Source of the DNA: Promethearchaeota archaeon
Lineage (GTDB): Archaea; Asgardarchaeota; Lokiarchaeia; Sigyniarchaeales; SOKP01
DNA length: 64,000 nucleotides
Direction of reading: 5' to 3'
NCBI GenBank assembly: GCA_030606485.1
Contig: JAUWGH010000009.1
Span: 1 to 64,000, forward strand
Shown here: piece after piece, positions 1-10,190 of the stretch
Layout of the letters: each line of letters begins with the position of its first letter
How positions within the stretch are numbered: position 1 is the stretch's first letter
Notes under the pieces: model-generated
Seen by the model: the letters and a program-made list of their open reading frames with translations, nothing else
What the model was told of the DNA's origin: nothing
Database searches by the model: none
Program-made: the position numbers and the translations under genes

Positions 1-1320
1 AATATCATCTGGATGTATTAAATCTAATCGGGTTTTTCCCAACATATCATCGTTAGAATAACCTAGAATTTTCAAATAAGTTTCCTCATTAATATATTCG
101 TGTTCGAATTTTTGATTAAGAATTGTGATTAAATCATTTGCATTTTCAGAGATAAGGCGATATTTCTTTTCAGATTCTTTTAATTTTTGTTCTGTCTTCT
201 TACGCTCAGTAATATCACGAACAATGGTGATGATTTGGGAGACTTCTCCCTTGCTTAAAATAGGTATCTTTATTGTTTCAGTAAAGATTTCCATGTTCTT
301 GATTTTAATGCTATCAATTATTAGTAGAGGCTCCCCAGTAGCAAAAACTTGTTTATATTCATTTATAGAGCGATCTAGCAGGAAGGGAAAAGCATCAAAT
401 ACTTTTTGACCGATTATCTCTACATTAATATCCAATTCATTAATCCATTGTTTAAATGCAGTGTTAGTCCAAATTATCCGTAAATCTTTATCAACGACAT
501 GTATTGGGTCCATCATTGAGTTGAGAATTGTGCGATATTGCTGTTCCGACTCAATTAACTTAATTTCAATCATCTTGCGCTCGGTAACATCACTAATCAC
601 ACATCTTAATCCCGTAATTCTTCCTTCTTTATAAATTGGTCGAGAATTTATTCTACCATAAAATTTAGTACCATCCTTTTTTAATAGTAGATAATCGATA
701 GGTTCGATAATTTCTCCATTAAAAACTTTTTTCATATTTTTACTTGCCTTTTCCAAATCTTCGGGAGCAATCATTTGAATTACTTTCAAACCTTTATTAA
801 AATCTTCTTGGGAATACCCAAATAGTACAAATGCAATTGAATTAGCATATGTTATCTCTAATTTAGTATTGATCTCGGCAACTATATCAGGTAATAATTC
901 GACCAATTCTCTATATTTTTCTTCGGCTTCTTTTAATTTTTGCTCAGTATTCTTACGCTCGGTGATGTCTATAATGACTTCAGCAACTTTATCAATGGTT
1001 CCATCAGGATTTGGAAATGGAGATGAAATCAATTCATAACTTTTTCCATCAGGTGTTGTTATTTCTGCATTCTCTACCTGATTATTTTTTATTGCTTTTA
1101 CCATGGGACAGAAATCGCATGGTTTTTCAAGGTCCATATATTTTTCATAACATTTTTCTCCTGTAAAATCACCATATCTTTCTATTAAAAATTGATTTTG
1201 AAACAGAATTTTATAATCAATACTAACAATATCAATACCAATCCCTACATAAGTTAATCCTTCTATTAAAGAACGATATTTTTCTTCTGATTCTTCTAAT
1301 TTTTTCTCTCTATTATTCAT
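1..1320 (-). CDS. Multi-PAS-domain signalling protein, C-terminal part runs off the left edge
   Basis: Open minus frame from ATG at 1318-1320 to the window edge. Translation shows repeated PAS linkers ITERKNTEQKLKEAEEKYRELVE, VTERKMIEIKLIESEQQYRTI and ITERKKTEQKLKESEKKYRLI, plus CDFCPM. Absent from the ORF track because it has no stop inside the window. Confidence 0.85.
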   Translation of the reverse strand, partial: MNNREKKLEESEEKYRSLIEGLTYVGIGIDIVSIDYKILFQNQFLIERYGDFTGEKCYEKYMDLEKPCDFCPMVKAIKNNQVENAEITTPDGKSYELISSPFPNPDGTIDKVAEVIIDITERKNTEQKLKEAEEKYRELVELLPDIVAEINTKLEITYANSIAFVLFGYSQEDFNKGLKVIQMIAPEDLEKASKNMKKVFNGEIIEPIDYLLLKKDGTKFYGRINSRPIYKEGRITGLRCVISDVTERKMIEIKLIESEQQYRTILNSMMDPIHVVDKDLRIIWTNTAFKQWINELDINVEIIGQKVFDAFPFLLDRSINEYKQVFATGEPLLIIDSIKIKNMEIFTETIKIPILSKGEVSQIITIVRDITERKKTEQKLKESEKKYRLISENANDLITILNQKFEHEYINEETYLKILGYSNDDMLGKTRLDLIHPDDI

Positions 1321-1551
1321 TTTTAAACACAAATTTTGACTTTAATAGAATTTATGGAATTCTTCCTTCCCTTAAAATAAATTAAGATTAGACTATTATA
1401 TAGATTCATAATTAATTTTCAAATATTGTCTTAAGATTATAAATTTAAGAATATAATCTTAATTTTTACTTAAATAACTATTTAAAAGGAGTTGCAAAAT
1501 GGCTTAAACGCCTTATATCATTTGTTCTTAAAAAAATTATTTTTAAATTAT

Positions 1552-2007
1552 TTATAAATTAGTCATTTCTTTTTCAATGTTATCTTGCCAATGTGGATCA
1601 ATGCAGTCAAATGCTTCTAGAGTTAAACTTTTAATCTCTGTATCGTTTGAATTAAATAAAATATTTAAATATGCTAAAGCCCTTTTATCACCAATTTTCA
1701 TTAGGCTTTCAATAATATAAAATAAGCGCATTTTATCTATAAATTCTCTATCAACTTCCCTTTTTAAAACTTCTATAATACTCATCGTTGCCTTGGGATT
1801 CCCAATTCTGCCCAATGCTTCAATAATTCTATTTATTACCGAAGGATTCTTTTCGGATTTAAGTGCTTTTACTAATAAATTAACGGCTCGCCCATCTCTC
1901 ATATAGCCGAGGTTTCTTGCAGCATATGCTCTATCTTCCCATTTTTCTTCATTGAAAAGTCTCCTTAGATTTTCATTGAAATCATGATCTCGCGGTTTTT
2001 TATTCAA
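1552..2007 (-). CDS. HEAT-repeat protein
   Basis: Repeated EDRAYAARNLGYMRDGRAVNLLVKALKSEKNP / IIEALGRIGNPKA helical units. Confidence 0.75.
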   Translation of the reverse strand: MNKKPRDHDFNENLRRLFNEEKWEDRAYAARNLGYMRDGRAVNLLVKALKSEKNPSVINRIIEALGRIGNPKATMSIIEVLKREVDREFIDKMRLFYIIESLMKIGDKRALAYLNILFNSNDTEIKSLTLEAFDCIDPHWQDNIEKEMTNL

Positions 2008-2391
2008 CTCAGATCAACTATCTCATTAAAACAATTAGAATTTCGTATTTATAATTTATAAATTATATAAAATTGGAAAATAACAGATAAATATTTTACG
2101 GGATTTTTGGATTATTTTAATTACTAGAACATAATAGGGCAAGAGTATTAAAATTTTTAATACTATCATGGAATATTTGGATTATGTCAATTTATTATTA
2201 TAAGTAAAAATTGTTATTTTTCTGAAATTTTCTTGAAAATAAAATAAAATTGTTGATGAAATTGAAAGCTTTACTGTATTTTTTAAAAATATCTTTTTAC
2301 AAACCAATTAATTGCATTATCTAAATTAAAAAAATATTTTATTGATTCTTAATTATTACATATAAATTAAAATATTTATACAGTAGGGAGT

Positions 2392-3879
2392 TTGGATAAT
2401 TTGAGTGAAATTTTTGATATTATTATTATTGGAGCTGGCCCAGGAGGTTATCATACTGCAATTAGAGCTTCTCAATATGGAGCTAAAGTAGCTATTATCG
2501 AGAAAAACAAAGTTGGAGGCACATGTCTTAATGTTGGATGCATACCTACAAAAGCACTTTATGCTTCCGCAAAACTTATTGAAGATATTGAGGAAAAAGG
2601 AGCGAATTTTGGAATAAATATTAGTGATGTTTCATTAAATTTTGGACAAGCGGTAAAACGAAAGAATAAAGTTGTAGTGGAATTAGTTCAGGGTATAGAA
2701 GGACTTTTAAAAATGTGGAAAGTCGAAATCTATTACGGATTTGGTTCTTTAAGCGGAGGAAATCCAGAAAGTGGTTATCTAGTTTCGGTGAAGAGTGATG
2801 ATTCGATTATAACAATTAAAGGAAAGAGAATCATAATTGCTACTGGAAGCTGCCCTGCAATGATTCCGGCATTTAATATTGATCATGAGCGAATTTTATC
2901 TAGTGATGATATTCTTGCTCCAAATTTTAAAATAGTTCCCAAAAGTCTTTTAGTAATTGGAGGCGGAGTGATTGGTTGTGAATTTTCAAATATATTTAAT
3001 CAATTTGGCTCAAAAGTTACTATTCTCGAATATTTGCCCACAATTCTTGCAACAGAAGAACCGATGATTGTGAAAGAATTAAAATCAAAATTTAATGAAT
3101 TAGGTATTGAAATTTATCAGAATCAAAATGTTATTAATATAGAGAATACAGGTTCTGGAGTAAAAGCTACGACTTGTTCCGCTTCTGTTCCTAGAGATCA
3201 AATTGAATCTGCAGAAAAATCATATTATGAAGCAGAATATTGTCTCGTTTCTATAGGCAGAGCTAAATTGTCTGCTAATTTGGGTTTAGAAAAATTCAAA
3301 ATAGAAATCGAACGAGGTGCAATTAAAGTAGATCCAAACACTTTAGAAACAAGTGTAAAAGGAATTTATGCTATTGGTGATGTAATTCCTGGGATCATGC
3401 TTGCACATGTTGCAAGTTATGAGGGAGATATCGCCATTGCAAATGCATTATCAAGCCTCGGAGGTTTCGATATACATCCCAGAGAAACAGATTATTCTAT
3501 TGTACCTGCTACCATCTTTACGAGCCCGGAAATTGGTTCAGTTGGAATGAGGAGAAAGTCGCTGAAAGATAGAGGATTAGACACTTTTATGGGACGATTT
3601 ACCTATGCTGCTTTAGGAAAGGCAAAATGTATGGGAGAGGATAAAGGTTTCATTATGGTGCTTGCCGATAAAGAAACAGATGAAATTTTGGGGGCATCTT
3701 GCATTGGTGCTGAAGCACCAGAACTGATTGCTGAAATCACCCTCGCTATGAAAAATAATTTAACTACTCATCAAATTGCCGAGACAATTCACAGTCATCC
3801 AACAATTTCGGAAATGGTTCTTGAAGGTGTTGAAGATGTCCATGGTATGGCTGTGCATAAAAAAGGACGAAGAAGATAA
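2392..3879 (+). CDS. lpdA: Dihydrolipoamide dehydrogenase (TTG start)
   Basis: IIGAGPGGYHTAIRASQYG, GGTCLNVGCIPTKALY redox-active disulfide, AIGDV and C-terminal HSHPTISEMVLE. Confidence 0.92.
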   Translation: MDNLSEIFDIIIIGAGPGGYHTAIRASQYGAKVAIIEKNKVGGTCLNVGCIPTKALYASAKLIEDIEEKGANFGINISDVSLNFGQAVKRKNKVVVELVQGIEGLLKMWKVEIYYGFGSLSGGNPESGYLVSVKSDDSIITIKGKRIIIATGSCPAMIPAFNIDHERILSSDDILAPNFKIVPKSLLVIGGGVIGCEFSNIFNQFGSKVTILEYLPTILATEEPMIVKELKSKFNELGIEIYQNQNVINIENTGSGVKATTCSASVPRDQIESAEKSYYEAEYCLVSIGRAKLSANLGLEKFKIEIERGAIKVDPNTLETSVKGIYAIGDVIPGIMLAHVASYEGDIAIANALSSLGGFDIHPRETDYSIVPATIFTSPEIGSVGMRRKSLKDRGLDTFMGRFTYAALGKAKCMGEDKGFIMVLADKETDEILGASCIGAEAPELIAEITLAMKNNLTTHQIAETIHSHPTISEMVLEGVEDVHGMAVHKKGRRR

Positions 3880-3996
3880 TGCAGAAAAAACGTAATGGTT
3901 GTTTTTTAAAATAAACTTTTTTAATTTTTATTTTAAAATTTTTAAAAATAATTAATTACTTTTTATTACAATCTAAAAAAAAATTGGAACCAAAAA

Positions 3997-4887
3997 ATGG
4001 ATTCTTCTCTCTATTTGGTGGGTATTTCATTTGCAATATTATCAGGGATTATTAATAATTTCGGTATAATATTACAAAAAAAAGTTGTAAATGAAATTAG
4101 AGCTGAAGTAAAATTTGGAAGAGCTCTAATTAAAAATCCGCTATGGTTATTTGGATTAATTATTCAGTTGGGAATAGGAACAATCTTTTTTCTATTAGCA
4201 CAAGTTTATATTGGTCCCGCTCTAATTCCTGGATTAATGGCTTCTGGTTTAATTATTCTTGCATTTGGCTCTGTTAAAATTATTGGAGAGACTCTAAAAA
4301 GAGATGAAATTATTGGAATATTACTAATGATTGGAGCAATTTTCTTACTCGGAATTAGTGGATTATCTATAAATATATCTGAACAAAATTTATTGGATCT
4401 GATGTTTCTCATCAGAATAATTATTTTTACTTCAATAATAATCATTTCTGCTATAATTTGTGAAATTCTTCAAAGAAAAATTGAAAAATATAGTGGGATT
4501 TTGCTCTCTATTTTCTCAGGATTAATGTTTTCTCTCTCCAATTTTTGGGTAAGCCTATTATTGGGGACCATTATTAATGTATTTCAAGGTATTTATAGTC
4601 TAGGAGAATTAATATTGTTTATTTGTTCCTCATTGATTTTAATAGCAACCAATTTTGTTGGTATATTAAAAATACAGGAATCTTTTAAAGTTGCTCAGGC
4701 TAGTAATATGATTCCAATTCAACAAGTTCCAATTCAAATTACATCTATATTTATATATCTCTTAATTTTTCTCTTACAACCCCCAAGTATCATGTCTATT
4801 ATTTTTTTAATCTTAGGGATTTGTCTTATTCTTATAAGTTCGTTTTTATTGGGAAAGCGACAGGCTCAATTAGAAAAAATCAAATAA
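3997..4887 (+). CDS. Multi-TM transporter, NIPA/DMT-like
   Basis: About 9 hydrophobic segments; N-terminus SGIINNFGIILQKKVV resembles the NIPA family. Confidence 0.6.
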   Translation: MDSSLYLVGISFAILSGIINNFGIILQKKVVNEIRAEVKFGRALIKNPLWLFGLIIQLGIGTIFFLLAQVYIGPALIPGLMASGLIILAFGSVKIIGETLKRDEIIGILLMIGAIFLLGISGLSINISEQNLLDLMFLIRIIIFTSIIIISAIICEILQRKIEKYSGILLSIFSGLMFSLSNFWVSLLLGTIINVFQGIYSLGELILFICSSLILIATNFVGILKIQESFKVAQASNMIPIQQVPIQITSIFIYLLIFLLQPPSIMSIIFLILGICLILISSFLLGKRQAQLEKIK

Positions 4888-4900
4888 TTACTTGGATCTA

Positions 4901-5056
4901 TTATGGTGCCGTTATTTTCTTTCTAACATAATTTTTTAGAATTCGCTCCCATTTTTGAGCCAAATCATCTAAACCTGTTTTTCTAAAAAGTATTACAGAA
5001 TCAGCAAGTATTTTCCTTACTGAGTTATTAAAATAAAACTTTTCTTGATTAATCAT
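4901..5056 (-). CDS. Small hypothetical protein, 51 aa
   Basis: ATG-initiated minus frame MINQEKFYFNNSVRKILADSVILFRKTGLDDLAQKWERILKNYVRKKITAP, below the ORF track length cutoff. Confidence 0.4.
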   Translation of the reverse strand: MINQEKFYFNNSVRKILADSVILFRKTGLDDLAQKWERILKNYVRKKITAP

Positions 5057-5155
5057 GTAGAAAAAATTAAGACAATCTTAAAAAAAATAAAATATTATTT
5101 AGGTAATACTTTTAATTTAACTCATTAATTATTACAATAAATAAATAATAGAAAT

Positions 5156-5593
5156 ATGGTTAAAATGGGAAGAACAATAGAATTTGAAACAGTTACAAGA
5201 GATCTAAATTTTTCTAATGAAATGATTCAAAAAGGCTTTTTTAATAATGTTGCTTTTGAGAAAGAAGAAGAAATTACTCATGACTTTATTCATTCTCTCG
5301 ATATTTTGTCAGATAATTTATTGGATAAAATAGAAACAAAAGTATATTTCCATTTTAAGTTAAAAATAGAACCAAATGTAGCTGTAATTGATTTTGATGG
5401 AGATCTTATATTGGAATCAGAACAGCAACGTAAAATTGATAAATTAATAAAAAAGAGGGCAGATTTTCTAAAAGATTTTCTGAATAATTTTATACTAAAA
5501 AATTCATATTATCACCCTGAAAAAATCGCAAATCTAAACGCCATTCCTTTTCCCCAAGCTGATTTAATATTGAAAAGTTTAGGAATTTCCTAA
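5156..5593 (+). CDS. Hypothetical protein
   Basis: 145-aa ORF in a region without a competing frame. Confidence 0.6.
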   Translation: MVKMGRTIEFETVTRDLNFSNEMIQKGFFNNVAFEKEEEITHDFIHSLDILSDNLLDKIETKVYFHFKLKIEPNVAVIDFDGDLILESEQQRKIDKLIKKRADFLKDFLNNFILKNSYYHPEKIANLNAIPFPQADLILKSLGIS

Positions 5594-5663
5594 TATCTTC
5601 CAATGAAATTTATCGGAATGATTTTTATATTAAGGTGCAATATTGAAGAAAAATAAAAATTTT

Positions 5664-6797
5664 TTAAAGAGGAAGATGTTTTAAAGCATCTTCCGCCCTT
5701 TTGGTTTTCATTCGGCTAAAACTAATTATTTTTGCAAGCATTTTTGATTTTTCTACGGATGTATTGAGTTCTGGAGGCTCTTCAATATATCCTTTATCTA
5801 TTGCAAGTTTATATATTTTTTCACCTAGATCTGTGCGAATTATTGAAGTAGTAAAACCATCTTTAGAACCTAAGCCACCGAATGATATGTCTGAATAGAA
5901 ATTAGAGAAATTCTTACACACTGAACATGCGTGGCGCATAATATCATGAAGTTCAGAAAATTCAATGTATAATGGCTGGTCTTTTCCTTTAAGATTAATA
6001 ATCAAATAGTCTTTTATATTCATTTTTTCAACATCATTAAAGGAAAAATCAAACTGTTCTTCCATTTTTTTTCTTGCTGTCTCATTAAATTTAAAATTTT
6101 CATAGCAAAATAATCCAAGAGTGTATTTTATTATATGAGCGGGCAAAATGCTTAACTCTTGCATCTTTCTAATAGAGTGAATTTGACACGGAACTCCCAC
6201 TACAGCGATATTCATAAGATCTCTATCAACAACATGTTTTAATTTAGATATTGTAGGAACAAAAGTATTATATTGTCCTAGCCCAGAAATAGGTCCCATT
6301 AAATCAAATTTTGTTCCTGCAGCTTCTATTAATTCTTCTTTTGTTGTTGCAAGGAATGGTTCTCTCTGAAATGGATTTATCCTTTTTGAAACAAGAGCAC
6401 CGTCAATTAAATTATTTTCCAACATCGCAATAAGAATGGAAGTCACAACTCCTCCATCGGTTCCTGCTTTTTGAATTTCTAGATTCGTAGCCTTACCCGT
6501 AACAATTTTAAGCCAATTTCCTATTGGTAGTTTAAACTTATATCTCTCATTTAACTCTTTGTTTAACTCGTGAATCTCTGGACAAATTAGATAACAAATA
6601 CCACAATGTAGGCAATTATCTTTATCGATATATTGTGGAGGACCATCCTCACTCATTTTAATTGCACCTAAATCAGCAGCAGAACAAAAACTGACGCAAC
6701 CTCCACATTCTCCACAAATTCCTATATCATGAACCTCCTTTATAAGGTCTTCAAAAGATTTAGGAACAACTTCCTTTGTATTTAGATTTTCATTCAT
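5664..6797 (-). CDS. FrhB/FpoF-like coenzyme F420 hydrogenase/dehydrogenase beta subunit family
   Basis: CGECGGCVSFC and CLHCGICYLICPE clusters; GTDGGVVTSILIAMLE and VGVPCQIHSIRKMQ are FrhB family motifs. Confidence 0.8.
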   Translation of the reverse strand: MNENLNTKEVVPKSFEDLIKEVHDIGICGECGGCVSFCSAADLGAIKMSEDGPPQYIDKDNCLHCGICYLICPEIHELNKELNERYKFKLPIGNWLKIVTGKATNLEIQKAGTDGGVVTSILIAMLENNLIDGALVSKRINPFQREPFLATTKEELIEAAGTKFDLMGPISGLGQYNTFVPTISKLKHVVDRDLMNIAVVGVPCQIHSIRKMQELSILPAHIIKYTLGLFCYENFKFNETARKKMEEQFDFSFNDVEKMNIKDYLIINLKGKDQPLYIEFSELHDIMRHACSVCKNFSNFYSDISFGGLGSKDGFTTSIIRTDLGEKIYKLAIDKGYIEEPPELNTSVEKSKMLAKIISFSRMKTKRAEDALKHLPL

Positions 6798-6818
6798 AAT
6801 TCATTTCATTTTTTTCTT

Positions 6819-7664
6819 TTAATATTCTTTTGGTAATTTATTTAATTCTGCTTGGGAAAATACAGGTCCATCTAAACATACAAATTTATTCCCTACGTTA
6901 CATCTTCCGCACTTACCTATCCCACATTTCATTCTCATCTCTAAAGATAATAATATTTGCTCATCGGAGAATTTTAACTCTTTTAAAACATCTATTGTAG
7001 TTTTTATCATAATAGGTGGGCCACAAACTATTGCAACGGCATTTTCTGGGGCTGGTGATACTTCTTTAACGATAGGCGCAACAAAGCCAACTTTTCTCGT
7101 CCAACCTTCTTGTTCCCTATCTATAGTTAAAACGACATTAATATCATCTCTTTTTTCCCATTCTTCTAAAATGTCTCCATACAAAACCTCACCAGACTCT
7201 CGATTTCCATAAATAACGGTTATATCACCATAATTTTTCCTGTTATCTTCGTGTGATGCAAATATAGTTAGGGATCTTAATGTGGAAAATGCAAATCCAC
7301 CTCCAATTATTACTATGTTTTTTCCCTTCATTTCTTCAACGGGCCAGCCATTTCCTAGGGGACCTCTTATTCCGACAATATCTCCTACTTCTAAATTATG
7401 AAGTGCTGTTGTAACCTCGCCTGCTTTTTTTACTGTAAATTTTATCGAACCTATTTCTGTGGGAGATGAAGCTATTCCTATAGGGCATTCTCCTACTCCA
7501 AATACACTTAATTCTGCAAACTGACCAGCAACATAATCGAATTTTTTATAGTCCTCTTCATTATTGAAAACAAATTCAAATGTCTTTATATCATTTACTT
7601 CATTTTCTCTAACGATTGACTTTATTGTGGTCAATACTGGTATATACAGACTTTCTAATTGCAT
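6819..7664 (-). CDS. FAD/NAD(P)-binding oxidoreductase, FlxA / sulfhydrogenase-gamma-like
   Basis: GQFAELSVFGVGECPIGIASSP FAD-binding site, GGGFAFSTLRSL, CGPPIMIKTT, C-terminal MKCGIGKCGRCNVG [2Fe-2S] site. Confidence 0.8.
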   Translation of the reverse strand: MQLESLYIPVLTTIKSIVRENEVNDIKTFEFVFNNEEDYKKFDYVAGQFAELSVFGVGECPIGIASSPTEIGSIKFTVKKAGEVTTALHNLEVGDIVGIRGPLGNGWPVEEMKGKNIVIIGGGFAFSTLRSLTIFASHEDNRKNYGDITVIYGNRESGEVLYGDILEEWEKRDDINVVLTIDREQEGWTRKVGFVAPIVKEVSPAPENAVAIVCGPPIMIKTTIDVLKELKFSDEQILLSLEMRMKCGIGKCGRCNVGNKFVCLDGPVFSQAELNKLPKEY

Positions 7665-7714
7665 TTTTTAAATCATCTTTTTTTCTATCTTGTAATTTGA
7701 ATTAAGTTTTTTAT

Positions 7715-8755
7715 TTATACCTCTGTTTTAGAGGATATATTTTCAACAGATGTGAATATATTTCTAATATCACTATTCACAGGACAGTTAATGATACATC
7801 TCCCACATCCAACGCACCCAATTATATTGTAATTTTTCGGATAATAGTTAAATTTATGATAAATTCTCTGTCTTACTCTAGGTAGTTTAGTTGTTCTGGG
7901 ATTATGTCCAGAAGTCTCAAGTGTAAATAAAGGAAATTGGCAAGTATCCCATATTCTGATCCTTCTTCCGGATCCATCTTGCTTATTTTCATCGAGTACA
8001 TCAAAACAATGGCATGTAGGACAAAGATAGGTACAAGTTCCGCAACCTATACATCCTTGAGATTCTATTTTCCACATTGGATGGTCAAATAAACCTTCTA
8101 ATTTGGTATGAATACTATCTAAACCTTCAATAACGGGAATTGCACTTTCGATATCCTTTTGTAATTTTTCTATCTTAGCTAAATCACCCTTGTCCGCCTC
8201 TGTTAGTGATTTAATTTTTTTAATTAATGCTTCTCCTTTATCTGTACTTGATTCGAGATAATAATTATCTTTAAATTCTGTAATTAGGATATCTACGGAC
8301 TCTTTATTGAAAGGACCTCCATTAACTGAAGTGCAGAAGCATGAAGTTCGTGGTTCCAAGCAACCCATTCCAATTAAAGTTATGTTTTTTAATCGATTCA
8401 AAACATTTGGGTCTTTATATTTCCCAAATGAGAAGAAATTCTTGAATAATGAAAAACCCATAGAATCACACGGTCTTATTCCAAATATTACTGTCTTTTC
8501 GTATGGTGGGTTTTCTATAATCTTTACGCCTTTTCCCTCCTTTTTATAGGAAAACAGAGTGTCAATCATGGGAAAAAGCACGCTTTTTGCAGGAATTTTC
8601 GAATTTGAATAATCTAAACAAATTTCTTTTGCATCAGTAATCTCCTTAAACAATACTACACCTTCTTCTTTAACTGGACCAAATACTTTGAACTCTTTCT
8701 GTAATTCTTTTATGAGATCAGATATTTTTTCTTTTGATATCATTTTTTGCACCAT
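7715..8755 (-). CDS. 4Fe-4S protein, FlxC / hydrogenase-beta-like
   Basis: CIGCGTCTYLCPTCHCFDV and CVGCGRCIINCPVNSDI clusters; FGIRPCDSMGF. Confidence 0.75.
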   Translation of the reverse strand: MVQKMISKEKISDLIKELQKEFKVFGPVKEEGVVLFKEITDAKEICLDYSNSKIPAKSVLFPMIDTLFSYKKEGKGVKIIENPPYEKTVIFGIRPCDSMGFSLFKNFFSFGKYKDPNVLNRLKNITLIGMGCLEPRTSCFCTSVNGGPFNKESVDILITEFKDNYYLESSTDKGEALIKKIKSLTEADKGDLAKIEKLQKDIESAIPVIEGLDSIHTKLEGLFDHPMWKIESQGCIGCGTCTYLCPTCHCFDVLDENKQDGSGRRIRIWDTCQFPLFTLETSGHNPRTTKLPRVRQRIYHKFNYYPKNYNIIGCVGCGRCIINCPVNSDIRNIFTSVENISSKTEV

Positions 8756-8769
8756 TTCTTTACCTCCAT

Positions 8770-9747
8770 TTAATCCTCTTCTATCATAAATTCCTGTTTA
8801 TCGTCAAATTTATGAGTGCCCATAGGTGGAGGGGCTTCTAAATTTATTCCACTTTCGAAATCAAATCTCTCCTTAACAATTTTTTCTAACTTTCTCGTAA
8901 TAAAATTCAAGTCTATACCCATGGGGCAGACGCTACTGCACGCTCCACAAGAAACGCATCTTCCAGCAACATGAAAGGCGCGAATCATGTGGAAAATGAA
9001 ATTATCGGAAATATCTGCGGTTTTTCCAAACCAAACTGGTTTGTTCTGATCAATAAAACATAAGCTACAATAACACATAGGGCATGCTTCTCTGCACGCA
9101 TAACATCTAATGCATCTGTTTAATTCTTTTTTAAAGTATTCCATTTTATCATTGGAACTTTTTGACTCGATCTCATTTAAATCCTTGAAATCATCTTTTG
9201 GTGGTTTTTCGGGTTTTTTATTCCCAATAATTATGTCAGAAATTGGTGGGATTTTATAGTGGCAAGTTATACATAGTTGATTTATATAATCTTGTAAAGG
9301 AAGTGTTTTATTGAAGTCTTTTCCCTTAATGATAATTTTATTATCTTCAATATTGGCTTCAATTATTTCTTTATCTCCAATTTCAACCATGATTTTTGCT
9401 CTATTTAAAACACCTTCGCATGGTATTCCAATTATTGTGATATTTTCTTTGTTTAGCTGTTTTTCTACTATTAAATGAACAATAGCGCGTCCTACGCAAC
9501 CTTTTGAAATTATCCCAATCTTTCTATCATCGTTCTTCGCTAGATACTTTGCGAGGTTTAAATCACAACTTTGGTTCCAAACTAGCATATCTGTTTGGCT
9601 TGCATCAGTAATAAAACAAGGTCCAGAGCGAAGTGGAATAGATCCTTTTGTGTATCCAATAATTAGATCAACTTTTTCTTCTTCCAATAATTTCTTTGCA
9701 GTTTCTCTAATAGATTTTTCTATGTCGTCTATTATGTTTATCACCAT
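8770..9747 (-). CDS. 4Fe-4S protein, FlxB-like
   Basis: CIRCYACREACPMCYC and CVSCGACSSVCPMGID clusters; N-terminal FrhB/FdhB-like region. Confidence 0.7.
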   Translation of the reverse strand: MVINIIDDIEKSIRETAKKLLEEEKVDLIIGYTKGSIPLRSGPCFITDASQTDMLVWNQSCDLNLAKYLAKNDDRKIGIISKGCVGRAIVHLIVEKQLNKENITIIGIPCEGVLNRAKIMVEIGDKEIIEANIEDNKIIIKGKDFNKTLPLQDYINQLCITCHYKIPPISDIIIGNKKPEKPPKDDFKDLNEIESKSSNDKMEYFKKELNRCIRCYACREACPMCYCSLCFIDQNKPVWFGKTADISDNFIFHMIRAFHVAGRCVSCGACSSVCPMGIDLNFITRKLEKIVKERFDFESGINLEAPPPMGTHKFDDKQEFMIEED

Positions 9748-10187
9748 TTTTTATTAAATATTTTATTAGGACCTACTGATTTTACATTTTCAACAGTTTT
9801 TCGTACAATTTTTGCAAATCTTTCTCCTTCAGCAGCAGAAACCAAGGTAAAATTGAGTCTTTCGGGTTCAATTCCTAAAAATATCATTAAATCTCTTAAA
9901 ATCGCAAACCTTCTTCTTGCAATATAATTACCAGAGATATAATGACAATCGCCAGGATGACATCCTGAGACAAGAATACCGTCCCAACCATAAGCTAGGC
10001 TTTTTATTATGAAGAATGGGTTAATTCGACCTGTACAAGGCACGCGAACAACTCTAATGTTTGGAGGATATTGAATTCGACTGACTCCCGCTAAATCGGC
10101 ACCTGCATACGAACACCAATTGCATAAGAAAGCAATTATTTTAGGTTTCCACTCCTCTGTTGATTTTTCTTTACTTTTATCAGTCAT
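9741..10187 (-). CDS. mvhD: MvhD/FlxD-type iron-sulfur subunit
   Basis: FLCNWCSYAGADLAGVSRIQYPPNIRVVRVPCTGRI, GCHPGDCHY. Confidence 0.88.
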   Translation of the reverse strand: MTDKSKEKSTEEWKPKIIAFLCNWCSYAGADLAGVSRIQYPPNIRVVRVPCTGRINPFFIIKSLAYGWDGILVSGCHPGDCHYISGNYIARRRFAILRDLMIFLGIEPERLNFTLVSAAEGERFAKIVRKTVENVKSVGPNKIFNKKW

Positions 10188-10190
10188 TTT

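Noticed and set aside
125-409. Plus-strand ORF of 94 aa
   Set aside because: Antisense to the well-supported multi-PAS coding frame.
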